This document shows, in pieces, positions 12,416-23,374 of a stretch of DNA of 64,000 nucleotides. The position numbers and the translations under genes are program-made. Below the pieces are notes generated by a model. That model was not told where the DNA came from. It saw only the letters and a program-made list of their open reading frames with translations, and ran no database searches. Source of the stretch: Boswellia sacra (taxonomy: Eukaryota; Streptophyta; Magnoliopsida; Sapindales; Burseraceae); assembly GCA_013180625.2 (NCBI GenBank), contig SNVD02001293.1, positions 79,464 through 143,463 on the forward strand. The letters run 5' to 3'. Within the stretch, counting starts at the first letter, position 1. Each line of letters opens with the position of its first letter.

Positions 12416-13936
12416 CTATATGTAGTGCTTGGCAATGTTTTTGATCTTGTCTCTTTGAGCTCGAGTCAAGTCATGTGGTAGTTTCTTGGTAACTAAGTAG
12501 TTGACAATATCTGCATACCAAGGGGCTACTATACGTAAAGACAGTAATTGTTCATCCAAAAAACTTTCTTGTAATGGCAGTGTATCCTCATCATGGACAA
12601 GGCGACTAAGATGGTTTACAACTAAGTTTTCACTTCCCCTCTTATCTTTGATCTCCAAGTCAAACTCTTGTAAAAAGAGTATCCATTTGATAAGTCTTGG
12701 TTTAGCATGTTTCTTTGTGAGCAAGTACCTCAAGGCTGCATGATCAGAATAAACCATTATTTTAATACAAATCAAATAAGAACGAAACTTTTATAAAGCA
12801 AAAATAACTGCTAGCAGCTCTTTCTCAGTGGTAGAATAATTAAGTTGAGCATCATTTAAAGTCTGAGATGTATAGTAAATGGCATGTGGAATTTTGCCAA
12901 TTCATTGACACAAGACGACACCCACAACATAGTCACTTGCATCGCACATGATCTCCAATGGGTGATCCTAATTTGGAGATTAGATCACTGGAGCCGAAGT
13001 CAAGAGTTCCTTCAGTTTCTCAAATGCCTTATTGCATTTCTCATCAAATTCAAATATCACATCATTCTATAGCAATTTGCATAAAGGCAATGCTATCTTC
13101 AAAAAATCTTTTATGAACCTACAATAGAGACCTGCATGATCAAGAAAAGAACGAATATCCTGCACATTTATGAGAGGTGGTAAGGAACATATAAGGTCTA
13201 TCTTAGATTTATCAACTTCTATACCTTTCACATAAATAACATGTCCCAAAACTATACTTTAATCTACCATAAAATGACATTTTTCCCAATTTATAACAAG
13301 ATTAGTTTTTATACATCTTTGAAGTATAAGGGTAAGGTTGCCAAGGCATTTATCAAAAGAATCACCAAAAACACTAAAGTCATCCATAAATACCTCAATG
13401 ATGTTCTCGACATAATTAGAAAAAATACTTACCATACACATTTGGAAAGTGGCAAGGGCATTGCAAAGGCCAAATGGCATGCATCGATAGGCAAATGTAC
13501 CAAACAGGCATGTGAATGTAGTTTTCTCTTGGTCCTCAGAAGCAATGACAATCTGATTATACCTTGAGTAGCCATCAAGAAAACAGTAGTGAGAATAACC
13601 TGCTAACCTCTCAAGCATTTGATCAATGAATGGTAAGGGAAAGTGATCCTTGTGAGTTGCTAAATTGAGCTTTCGATAATCAATACAAACTCACCACCCG
13701 GTTTGGATACGAGTGGGAACCAGCTCATTATTATCATTCTTAACCACTGTAACACCAGATTTCTTGGGAACAACTTGGACTGGGCTCACCCACTTGCTAT
13801 CTGAAATTGGATAAATCACACCCACATCTAGTAATTTAAGGATCTCTTTCTTGACAACTTCCATTATGGGAGGATTCAACCTCCGTTGTGCTTCTCTAGT
13901 GGGCTTGGATCCTTCTTCTAACCAGATATGGTGCAT
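12416..13936 (-). pseudogene. Element A reverse transcriptase and RNase H (few stops)
   Basis: This is the pol segment upstream of the integrase. From 13936 down it reads the RT entry region (R-R-L-N-P-P, V-I-Y-P-I-S-D-S-K-W-V-S-P, V-P-K-K-S-G) and then, after a stop near 13690, I-D-Y-R-K-L-N. The palm follows: F-L-D-G-Y-S-R-Y, C-M-P-F-G-L-C-N-A and the active-site F-M-D-D-F-S-V-F. The connection and RNase H follow (H-A-G-L-Y-C-R-F, then [25 protein letters not shown] and the I-K-D-K-R-G-S-E-N tail). The catalytic FMDD and the RNase H aspartates survive, but in-frame stops occur near 13255, 13075, 12900 and 12790. Confidence 0.88.
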
Positions 13937-14029
13937 GCATATGGCTGGGCTAATACCTTTGATGTCAGCAATTGTCCACCCAATAGTTGTTTTGTGATCT
14001 CTAAGTACTCGGATGAGTTTCTCTTCTTG

Positions 14030-15003
14030 TTATGGTGTAAGGCCCTTTGCTACTGTGACCAACAAAGTATCTTTCTCAACTAAGAATACATGCTTCAAAT
14101 GATCTGGAAGAGGCTTAATCTCCAAGGTAGGGGCTTTCATCACAGGCGGAAGAAGTTTCTCATTAGATAAAGGCAATTCAATATACAAAACATCATACCT
14201 GTTTATGGTTATAGCTATAGTCTCATCTAAGCTTGCCACAGCTTCCTCCACTTCTTTAGACACTTGTATCAACCTTCTTGGTTCTTTGAAATTTTCTGTC
14301 CCTATGTGCTCACTAATAGCTACTTCCAATCCATCCTTACGAGGTAACTCAAAAAGTTATGCCAAAGAATCAATAAGATCAACTGCAAAAATAGAATGCA
14401 AGTTACTAGGGTACCTCATTACCTCAAAAATATTGAAACGGATGACCTCGCTATCAAACTCCATGGTGAGAGTGTCATCATGAACATCAATCTTGGTTCG
14501 GATAATTTTCAAGAATGGTCTCCCTTTATGAGTCGATGTTGGATTAGGAGATGTCTCATCCTCCATTTCAAGAACATAAAAGTTTACTGGGAAAACCAAT
14601 TGATTCACCTGCACAAGCACATTTTCCACAACTTCCTTGGGATATGCATTAGAACGATCAGCAAGTTGAATGATAATACCAGTTTCCTCAAGGGGTCCAA
14701 GATTCAAAGAAGCATAAATAGAATATGGCATGACATTAATAGATGCTCCTAAATCTAACATAGCTCTTTCAAATTGGTATTACCAATGGTGCATGGAATG
14801 GTAAATGTACCTGGATCTTTGCACTTTGGAGGAATTTTTCCTTGTAGTATAGCTGAAACATTTTCACCCGCACTTACTTTCTCATTTCCTTTCAACTTTC
14901 TCTTGTTGGTGCATAACTCCTTGAGAAATTTTGCATAACGAGGTACTTGCTTGATAACATCCAAAAGTGGTATATTTACCTTGATCTTGCGAAAAGTCTC
15001 CAA
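14030..15003 (-). pseudogene. Element A aspartic protease region with gag-pol linker
   Basis: Read from 15003 down, the frame first gives the conserved pre-protease segment (V-N-I-P-L-L-D-V, Q-V-P-R-Y-A-K-F-L-K-E-L-C, I-P-P-K-C-K-D-P-G). It then gives the protease itself from 14761, with the active-site motif M-L-D-L-G-A-S-I-N-V-M-P and the flap-like G-R-P-F-L-K segment near 14520. The last part (14329-14030) is the linker to reverse transcriptase. A frame change near 14757 and a stop near 14355 break it. The D-L-G-A form of the active site is usual in the Athila lineage. Confidence 0.85.
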
Positions 15004-15437
15004 GATTTCCTACTCTTGCTCCTCCTTCTTTGATTTTGTAAATCTTCTAGGAAAAGGTGGAGGAGTAACATAAGAAGGAATACTTGACCCTCGAATTTGT
15101 TCATGTTAGTAGCCAATTAGCCCATTTGATTTTTCAGGTTTTGGATACTTGCCCTAATTTCTTGCTGAAATTGCATTGTGTTAGTTGCAAGTGCTTTAAC
15201 AATGTCCTGGAGAGACATATCTGAGTTTTGTAGAGCTGTTTGTGGTGCTGGCTGTGTTATTGGTGGTGGTTACATTTGAAATGGTTGCTGTACTCTTGGT
15301 TGATTGAAACCTGGGGGCAGGTTTGGTATGGCATTTGGGGCGATTGGTTGACGATTCCCATAACTAAAATTGGGGTGATCTCTCCATCCGACATTGTAAG
15401 TATTAGAGAAGAGGTCATACCTTTGCCTTGGTTGTCC
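15004..15437 (-). pseudogene. Element A gag C-terminal part (downstream of LINE insertion)
   Basis: The minus strand reads Q-R-Y-D-L-F-S-N-T-Y-N-V-G-W-R-D-H-P-N-F-S from about 15420, then a proline/glutamine-rich tail (N-L-P-P-G-F-N-Q-P). This is the conserved gag tail of Athila-type elements. It continues gag from beyond the LINE: residues M-G-G-F-L on the right of the LINE (about 20919-20935) meet G-Q-P-R-Q-R on the left, in the same frame. A spacer of unclear coding state follows down to 15004. Confidence 0.8.
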
Positions 15438-15729
15438 TAGAAATCCTTTTTTTTTTGAAAAAATTACTATCACATAAAAATAAAAAAGAAAGTACAAAAT
15501 ACGAGGGGCATACCCCAAGAAGAGTACTTAGTACTCATAAGTCCAAAAAGAAGTAACAAAGCCCAAAGGCCTCAAACAAACAAATGGAACATAGAGCCGA
15601 AGGCCCCAAACAAAATAGAAAATGGTGCAAAGGCCCAAAACCAACCACAACGAAGCTATCGCCACGATAAACAACAAAACAAAAGGGCGCATTTGGCCAA
15701 TTAAACAAAATAAAATTAAAAAAAATGAA

Positions 15730-18700
15730 CTAATGATGAACTCCCTATATGGCATAAAGCTGAGGAGTGATCACATACTTGGCTTCAATGGTTAGAAGCC
15801 GAGAGCGAACCAAAGCAAAAATCTCGTCAATCACCTAACGACGAGTCCGATGACACTGTTGATACACACGATCATTCCTCTCATACCATAGAAAATAAAC
15901 TGTAGCAGAAAAGACCAAACGTGCAAGGATATGCCCAAAATTCTTCCTACCTTGAAGATGAAAAGAAGCCCAATGAAGTAGAGAGAGCTAACCAAAAGAT
16001 GGCCAAACAATGAGGGTCTCAGCTAAAATCTCCTCCCATACAGAAGACGAGAAAGGACAGTTAAAGAAAAGATGATCGTGAGTCTCATTTGATGAAGCAC
16101 AGAGAACACAACCCGAAGAAGATAACATGCCATGACGCCGTAGCCGATCCATAGTACGAAGACGACCCAATGAGGCAAGCCAAAGAATAAAGGAGTGCCT
16201 TGGAACATGGCCAGGGAACCAGAGAAGATGATGAAAGGAGTTCACTGATCGTCTACTCCGTAATAATTCCCATACTGAGTCAATGGAGAAAATACCAGAG
16301 GTGTGGCCCTTCCAAACAATATGGTCAAGAGTCTCTATCATAGGTCGGATGTTGACAGAGTCCCAAACCCGTCCAAGGACTGACCTACCATCAGGAAAAG
16401 CCCAATCCCCACCCTGAATAATAGCTGAGACCTTTGCATCTGAGGGAAGACCTGTAGATGATAGAGTCCCGAAAGAAAACAAATCATAAAGACGTCCTTG
16501 CGGCAACCAGCAATCCTACCAAAGTGAGGTCTCACGTCCATCTCCAATACAAGAGATAAATTTACCCCTACACCAATCCCGACTGTGCAAAATCTTCCTC
16601 CAAGACCAAGAGGCTCGAGAAGTGACCCGAACCTGCCAAAACGAGCGACCCCGAAGGAGTACCTTATGAACCCAAGAAGACCACATGGAAGACTTGTCAG
16701 AAAGAAGTCTCCAAACATGCTTTAGAATAGTAGCACGATTCCACTCATTCTCTCGCTTAATTCCCAATCCCCCTTCCTTCAACGGATAGTAAACTGAATC
16801 CCAAGCTACTTTGGCCCCAAAACGAGACAAAGAGGTCCCATTTTAGAGGAAAGCAGCCAGAATACCCTCGATCTTTCGCACCACAGCTGCCGGTAATATG
16901 AACATAGATGACCAGTAGACCTAGATGGAAAATAGTACTGACTTAATCAACTGGAGATGGCCAGCATAAGTCAGCACAGCAGATGTCCATAACCTGACCA
17001 CCCTTAACAGAATCTGTTCTATCAATGAGGCACAATCGGAAAGGCATAGTCTGGTGCTGATCAGAGGCACCCCCAAATATCGGACCGGTAAACTCCCCAC
17101 TTGAAAACCCAAGATGGACTACAATACCGCTCGATCCTCATCATTGACTCTGAAAAAGAAGACATGACTCTTGGCCCAATTCGCAACTAAACTAGAGAGC
17201 TCTACAAACTCCTGCAAAGCAGCACGAACCACCCTAACAGAGCCCACATCTGTCCTGTAAAAAATCATCAGATCATCTACAAAACAAAGATGAGTAAGAG
17301 AAATCTGTTGGCATCTCCAATGGTAACGAAAACCAGGCCGTTGAGAGGCCTCCCGAAGAATACCACTCAAACCCTCCATGGCCAAAACAAAAAGGTATGG
17401 TGACAACGGATCACCCCGTCGAACACCTCTGGATGTGGAAAGAACCCATGAAGCTTTCCATTTAAAGCAACAGAGAAATGTGCATACGACATGCAGGTCA
17501 CAATCCGTCGAACCATACACTCTGGAATACCAGTCATCCTTAACCCCAAAAGGATGAAATCCCAACTGACAGTATCAAAAGCTTTGCGAATATCCACCTT
17601 TAAAGGGCACCGGGGAGGTGAATACCCAAGATGGTAATTATGCATGAGCTCTTGAGTCAATAGAATGACATCAGAGATCCTCTGACCTGGGACAAAAGTA
17701 GACTGTGAACTCCTAATTACATCAGGTAAAACTGCTTTAAACTGATTCATAATCACTTTGGAGATGCACTTATAAAATACATTACAATAAGAGATTGGTC
17801 AAAAATCACTCATAGTTCTCAGAGACTCAACCTTGGGGACCAAGGCAATCCTAGTGGCATTAACACACTTCGATATCTGGCAAGTCGTAAAGAAGTAGCA
17901 CAGTAGCCTTAAACTTCACACTAATAATATCCCAAGCCCTTTTAAGGAACAGAGAGGTATACCCGTCTGGTCCTGGAGCTTTATCATCGGGAATCGAAAA
18001 TAAAGCTAACCTGATCTCATCATCAATAATAAGGCACACCAAAGAAGGTAGCATCTCCTCAGAAACTCTTCCAGAGAAAAACCGAGAAGCATCTACAAGA
18101 GAAGGCTGAGAAGGAGCTGTAACCAATTTCTGAAAATACCTCACAGCTAGATGACCTAAGTCGCCTCGATCTCTAACAATGGTACCATCCTAATCCTCAA
18201 GCTGATGAATCCAATTCCTGACCTGTCTATGGATCAGAGACTTGTGAAAGAACTTGGTATTCTGATCCTCCAAAGAGAGCCATTGGATCCTTGACCTCTG
18301 TCGAAAGAAAGCCTCTTCATCCCTACACAACTAGGAATACTACTTAGCAAAATCCCTCTCAGCCAAAATACAATATGGGGAATAAGGGCTCTCATCCATA
18401 ATAGCCTGAGCCGCAGTCCACTGAGCCCTAACCTCAATGACCCTACTAGAGATGTGACTAGAAGCCTTTGCATGCAAAGTCTTAAATTCACGTTTCAACA
18501 AACCCAATTTCTACGTGATGTGAAACATATGATCCCCGTCCACAGGCGTAGACCACACTCTTTGGACAATCTCTAAGAAATCCTCTCGGTCAGCCCAAAA
18601 GTTTAAAAATTTAAAAGGACTAGAGGTCTGCCTACGTTGATCTCCAAACCTGATGACCATTGCACTATGATCAAAAGCATCCCATGAAAGAATCTCAGAA

Positions 18701-19347
18701 GCTGTGTTTGGCCAAGTCAAGAACCATGAAGCACTGCCAAAACTCCAATCAAGAGCCCGAAGAATAGTACCCTCTCCCTGCTACCCATTATACCAAGTAT
18801 ATCGGAGCCCAAAAGATGGTACCCTGATCAATGCTGCATCGTGAACGCACTGACCAAACTCATCCATATAACCATGCCAAGCCTGATCCCCTCCAACTCT
18901 ATCCGAAGAGCATAAAATCGCATTGACATCACCCAATGCCAACCAAGGTAAGTCACCAAAATCCATGGACTGAGCTATGATAAAGTCCTATAACTATCAT
19001 CGAACACCTGGATCGTTAGAGCCATAAACGAAGATCAAACCGATAAAAACCTCATCTGATAATCTGGTAGCCCAACAAACGATCCACTGTGGAGAAGGTT
19101 GCAAACTAATCAAACTGTACAAAGTAGGATCCCAACACACCAACACTCTATAAGTAATTGACTCAATGGCATTGGAAAAGAACTTCCAAGAAGGACAAAT
19201 ATCTGAAACAACTGAAGCAAGGCATCATTGATCAACCTTAGTCTCTAAGAGACCAATCAAACCTAAAAAATACTTAGAAATCCAGTTTCTAACTGCCCAC
19301 TGCGTAGAAAAGCCATTAAGGCCTCTAATATTTCAACTTCCTATCAT
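15730..19347 (-). pseudogene. LINE ORF2: endonuclease, reverse transcriptase, zinc-binding C-terminus
   Basis: From the ATG at 19347 the frame begins M-I-G-S, then a stop in place of the W in the expected W-N-I-R-G-L-N endonuclease start. The endonuclease continues with L-P-W-L-A-L-G-D-V-N-A near 18930 and a D-H-S-A-M-V motif near 18670. The reverse transcriptase shows D-D-K-A-P-G-P-D-G-Y near 17970, Q-S-T-F-V-P-G-Q-R-I near 17690, R-G-D-P-L-S-P-Y-L-F near 17410 and the active site F-V-D-D-L-M-I-F near 17280. The end has the zf-RVT domain (R-H-S-F-I-L-W-L near 16200, then C-V-L-C, H-D-H-L-F-F-N-C-P-F near 16080). The length of about 1,205 codons fits plant LINE ORF2. Many stops and several frameshifts disable it. 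Confidence 0.9.
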
Positions 19348-19364
19348 AGGAAACTGGAAAAATC

Positions 19365-20747
19365 TCAGAACTCAATAAATAAATCATCGGAGGTGCATGG
19401 CCCCTCTACCCCCATTGCCACCCTTTTTACTCTGAACCTTTTTACCCGACCAGCAGGACGGATAGGAACAGTGGTAGGTGGTCGACTGTCCAAAGGTGCC
19501 ACAGTGGATGTTGGAGAATCTGGGGCAATAAGCCTTTCTGGAGGAGCAATCCCTGAAGAATCAGGCAAAGCAGCTACAGGGCTAAAAGAGCACGTAAAAA
19601 TCTGATCTTGCTGTGCTTGAATAGGAGATAGTGAATCAGACTCAGAATCTGAACCATTGGTTGTAACCCTTCCTAACTTATTAAAGATCATGTCAATAGA
19701 ATATGACGTTGTAGTCACTGCATCTGAAGTTAGTAGAAGAGGTCCGGCTAGTATGGAATCAGTAGCAATACCTTTGCCCTTATCTCGTATAACTAGAGTT
19801 ACATCAGTAACAATAATCAGATCCTGACTAGTCGCAATATGAACTGCTGCTGCAACAGTAGTGTCATCAATGTTCCCCTTGTCTCGCAAGACAGGGGCTG
19901 TAGTAGTAACTGGCGCCTCGACCTCTGTAAAAGCAGAAGGCACAATAGGCATAGGACAGGTATGGCCAAATAAACAACACTTGGAACAGCGTTTCGATTT
20001 TTATTCATATTCCACTCTGATCTTGATAGGCTCAGAGGATAGCTTACACCGGATCTCAAAGTCCTACACTGGAGAATGTTCTACATCTATCTCAACACAA
20101 ACCTTAGCATAGGATAACCTAGTGTGCTCATAAGTCATCCTGTCACATGATAATGGTCGACCAACCATACTAGAAACAACACTGAGTGCTCTGGCTGACC
20201 ATAATGGAAATGGTAGTCCATGTAACTGAACCTAAACTGGGATCCTGGAAATCCTACTCTGGTCAAAAGAGAAATGAGGATTCCACTGTTGGAGAATGAT
20301 GTGCTTCCCACCAAACATCCAAGGCCCTCTCTCTAAAATATCATGAATCTCCTCTACAGTTCTAAATCTGAATATCAAGAAACCCCTCCCAGTAGAGCGG
20401 ACATCCTCCAAACCACTAGACTACCATGCACGCATAGCAATTGAACGTGCAGCATGGAAAGGCATAGTATACCTCGAAAAAAATCCTACAATACAACGAA
20501 ACCAATCAGCCCCAACATCATCAACCAAATCGTCAGGGAGCTTAAGAATCAAACCTGGGTCCTTCCCGGCTATCGAGTCAAGATAAAATCTAGTGCTGGC
20601 CTCAATAACCCGAACCCTATCAGCCCAAAAGCCAGGTGGTTTGGGTACGGGTTGTTTATGGGTGGTGTTTCGAGCAGGTGGGTGTGTTTGAGTGGCACGA
20701 GGTGGGTGTTGGGGCTAATTAAGTTTGTTAGGGGCGGAGGTGGCCAT
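19365..20747 (-). pseudogene. LINE ORF1: DUF4283 domain with CCHC knuckle
   Basis: From the ATG at 20747 (M-A-T-S-A-P-N) a proline-rich leader leads into a DUF4283 domain: G-R-G-F-L-I-F-R-F near 20390, G-P-W-M-F-G-G-K near 20330, L-H-G-L-P-F-P-L-W near 20210 and V-G-R-P-L-S-C-D near 20160. A zinc knuckle C-x-x-C-x4-H-x-x-x-x-C follows near 19975 (C-S-K-C-C-L-F-G-H-T-C). The C-terminal third (19952-19365) is T/S/V-rich and ends in a basic R-V-K-R stretch. ORF1 proteins bind the LINE RNA. Stops at a few positions (for example near 20717 and 20080) break it. It ends 17 bases before the ORF2 start. Confidence 0.85.
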
Positions 20748-20918
20748 GGTAGGGATGGTGTGGTGCAGGCTAGGAAATGTGTGGTGAAAATAGTAGGAAA
20801 ACTCCAACCCATAGCAATCAACCCAAATCAAAACTCCAAAATATCCAATCAACAATCAAATCAACCAAAGAACTCAACCGAAATCAAACTCCAAAACCGA
20901 ATATTGTCATAGAAATCC

Positions 20919-21937
20919 ACCCATGACATTAGCTTGTTCCGTATCTCCTTCTTGCAAAGTTGGACACATGTCGACTGGATGCTCCGTAACATACCCCACA
21001 CGCATAAGATTGCTGCATATGTCCTACAACCTTTTTTTTTTTTTACAAGAGAGGTAAGCTCAGAAAGTTGTTGTTCAATGTTCGGAGTACTTATCTCATT
21101 TACTTTCTTTGGTGGTTGTGGCTCAAATCGGCTACTGAATTGTTGGGAGTTCGCTGCCATATCGCCAATCAAATGTCTTGCAACTTCCAGTGTTTTATTA
21201 ACTAGTGCTCCACCACCAGTAGCATCAATCATACTCCTATCCATTGGTAGGAGACCCTCATAGAAATATTGATGAATAAGGAGTCCATCACTAATTTGGT
21301 GGTGTGGACAGCTAGCACATAACCTTTTAAATCTCTCCTAATATTGATAAAGTGATTCTTCATTGTGTTGTTGAATGCCACAAATGTCTTTTCTTATGTT
21401 TGTAGCTTTTGAGGTGGGAAAGTAATTCTCCAGAAAGAGTTTACTTATCTTATTCCCCGTGGTGATGGTACCTGGTGGTAGATACTATGGCCAGTCTTTC
21501 GCCGAATCTGCTAATGAGAATAGGAAAGCTCTCAATTTTATTTGCTCTTCAGAAACGCCAGTTGGCTCTATACTTGAGCATACCATATGAAATTGTTTGA
21601 GGTGTTTGTTAGGATCCTCTCCTGCAAAACAATGAAATGTAGGCAAGAGATGAATTAGTCCATATTTAAGTTCAAAATCTAGCTCAAGGTTGGTATTTAT
21701 GCATAGCGGTTGTTGATCAATAATTGGATTTGCTAACTCCTTAAGAGTCTGATTATTTTCCACTGCCATTACTTTCGATTCAGATTTGATTGAACCGCAG
21801 GAAGATGGAAGGGAAGTATGTCATGCAAGGTCAAATTTTGGAGGTAGGGTTGAAATTAACCGATTTAGTCTTAAATTCGAGGATTCGAGAAACTCCTTAA
21901 TTCACTTAAGTCGTTGGTCCCCTTCTGCCTCGGACAT
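20919..21937 (-). pseudogene. Element A gag N-terminal and central part
   Basis: From the ATG at 21937 the frame opens M-S-E-A-E-G-D-Q-R-L-K, then after a stop gives the capsid-like core: L-K-E-L-A-N-P near 21740, L-I-H-L-L-P-T-F-H-C-F-A-G-E-D-P near 21640, E-E-Q-I-K-L-R-A-F near 21550, then A-S-C-P-H-H-Q near 21310, E-G-L-L-P-M-D-R-S-M-I-D near 21240 and A-N-S-Q-Q-F near 21150. The end holds a degraded zinc knuckle (H-P-V-D-M-C-P-T-L-Q-E near 20960) after a frame change at the poly-T run near 21031-21044. Stops near 21900 and 21484 break it. The LINE begins right after M-G-G-F-L. Confidence 0.85.
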
Positions 21938-22019
21938 AAAAGCCTAAACACAAATAAACAAAAATAAAAATCAACAATCAGCAATAAAAACAAAATAACA
22001 AATCGATTAGAAAATCAAT

Positions 22020-22036
22020 CCCCGGCAATGGCACCA
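22020..22036 (-). promoter_or_regulatory. Element A primer binding site (tRNA-Asp type)
   Basis: On the sense strand, TGGTGCCATTGCCGGGG lies 6 nt inside the 5' LTR. It differs by two bases from the complement of the 3' end of plant tRNA-Asp. This is where minus-strand reverse transcription would be primed and is characteristic of Athila elements. Confidence 0.85.
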
Positions 22037-22042
22037 AAAACT

Positions 22043-23093
22043 TGATGCGCTCGAAACTAACAAGTATATTAGTTGCACAAGTAATAAAGTGATAAGTAAG
22101 ATATCATTCCCACAAGTATTGGTTCTAATTAAATTTGTTATTAGATAGTAACAATAAACTAAATTGGGATGGGGAGGGGGGGGAGAGTGGGGGGGGAGGT
22201 TTTAATGATTAATTAAACAAAATACGAAGGCAAATGAAGAATAACACAAGGCAATGTTAAATGAAGTGAGAAATAATCAATAAGAGAAACGTGGTTAAGG
22301 GATAATTCTCTGCCACAAGATATGAATTTATGAATTAACCATAGAATTGTCATCCAATTACAGCACTGAAATTATCAACATTAGATAACAACAAGCTCTG
22401 TTACCCCAATCTTTTCTTACTTTATCGTTAAAAAAAAACTCTTTTTATTAATCTCTATCTATTAAACAATCTAGAACAAGCTTTCTAAATTTAATTCAAT
22501 GGAAGCATTACGATGAGAAAGATAAGTTGATCTAAGCAATAAACACACAAGCTCGGATTATTTAACTTAGGTTATATTCTCCAACTGCAATCTGCGATCA
22601 CAATTTTACAACTAATGATTAGAAATTCAAGACAATTAAGATAAGGATTTCTAATCTAGCAATAGACAACAACCAGATTATATTCAGTTGGCCACCCCAA
22701 ATACAATCAGCAAGTAATCATAAGCATTGAATATGTGAAAATACAAGCAACTTCAATGAGAGAATTGGATAACAATATCTCGAACAATCAACTCACAAAA
22801 ACCATATCAAGGGCTTTGAAATCACCCTCGACCAAATCAGATTTACTTACACATGTTCAAACAAAATATAATACAATATAGATAAATTTCAGACATGAAA
22901 AGGAAAGGAAAAACTTAGCAAATCCTTTGAAAATCTCCTTCGTAGATGAATCTCCTTAGGATTGTAGTTCCTCCTCTTTCCAAGCCTTCTTTCTCCCTCA
23001 AGAAGTTCCAGGGATGGGAGAAATCAAAAGATGCAGCCTCTAATTCGTTCTCCCCCTTCTTGTTGTTTCAAAATAAAACCCTAAAATATGTTT
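22043..23093 (-). repeat. Element A 5' LTR, truncated
   Basis: Matches 5794-6842 of the 3' LTR from TGATGCG onward but stops at about 23093, so roughly the first 370 bp in sense orientation (U3 start) are missing. A G-run at 22168-22199 replaces a shorter one in the other copy. At 23093 it joins directly to the outer part of the element B LTR. Confidence 0.85.
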
Positions 23094-23374
23094 TCAAGCC
23101 CATTTTTGGTCCACTAAAAGCCTAAATTTCGTGATGCTTGTGAGATAAAGATAATTTAATCAACTTTCCATCAAACCAAGGTTTGCACCATTCTGATCTA
23201 TAAATAGAAAGTTATGCCATTTTACCGAACCTGTATAAAAACTGAAATTTAGATGAAGTTAATTCAAAAGATACAAAGACTACAAATATGTTTAAGTTAA
23301 GGAATTTAATGACGCTATTAATGCAATATGATGAATTAAGCTCTTATTAAGCATACATATTTAAGTGTTCATTA
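23094..23374 (-). repeat. Element B 5' LTR remnant
   Basis: Homologous to 5320-5606. Ends TTCATTA where the other copy ends TTCATCA, followed by the duplicated target GATGT (23375-23379) and the resumed hAT coding sequence. Confidence 0.85.

Larger units (their letters stand above)
15447..20909 (-). mobile_element. Full-length plant L1-type LINE inserted in element A gag
   Basis: This is a non-LTR retrotransposon of about 5.46 kb on the minus strand, flanked by the 9-bp direct repeat TAGAAATCC (15438-15446 and 20910-20918). Its 3' end is a 10-nt poly-A, seen as poly-T at 15447-15456. It has an ORF1 with DUF4283 and a CCHC knuckle, and an ORF2 with endonuclease, reverse transcriptase and a C-terminal zinc-binding domain. 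A GC-richer 5' region (20600-20800) may hold the internal promoter. Both ORFs carry stops. A closely related 5'-truncated copy lies at 50595-51505. Removing the LINE and one duplication restores the gag frame of element A. Confidence 0.93.
5794..23093 (-). mobile_element. Athila-type Ty3/gypsy retrotransposon A (with LINE and LOG-like insert)
   Basis: A long LTR retrotransposon read right to left: 5' LTR remnant (22043-23093), primer binding site (22020-22036), gag, protease, reverse transcriptase, RNase H, integrase, a 3' spacer with a LOG-like pseudogene, polypurine tract and 3' LTR (5794-7213). The gag tail with the N-T-Y-N-V-G-W-R-D-H-P-N-F-S signature, the D-L-G-A-S protease and the tRNA-Asp primer site place it in the Athila lineage. 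A LINE (15447-20909) interrupts gag. The 5' LTR lacks its U3 start, so no right-hand target duplication can be checked. Point stops and frameshifts scattered through pol show it is inactive. Confidence 0.9.
4061..23374 (-). mobile_element. Retroelement B, outer nested LTR element, mostly replaced by element A
   Basis: This span is bounded by a 5-bp direct repeat GATGT (4056-4060 and 23375-23379) lying exactly at the break in the hAT transposase. The left boundary is a whole LTR (4061-5606), and the right boundary is the last ~281 bp of the same LTR (about 23094-23374). The poly-C run next to the left LTR is a polypurine tract on the minus strand, so B reads right to left. Only about 190 bp of B's own internal DNA remains (5607-5793). 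The rest was lost when Athila element A inserted and a deletion fused A's 5' LTR to B's 5' LTR near 23093. B's gag-pol is gone, so its family is inferred from its tract and hairpin, which resemble Athila-type elements. Confidence 0.85.

Noticed and set aside
20454..20912. Plus-strand 152-codon protein
   Set aside because: It lies opposite LINE ORF1, whose DUF4283 motifs are on the minus strand; the plus frame is a shadow.
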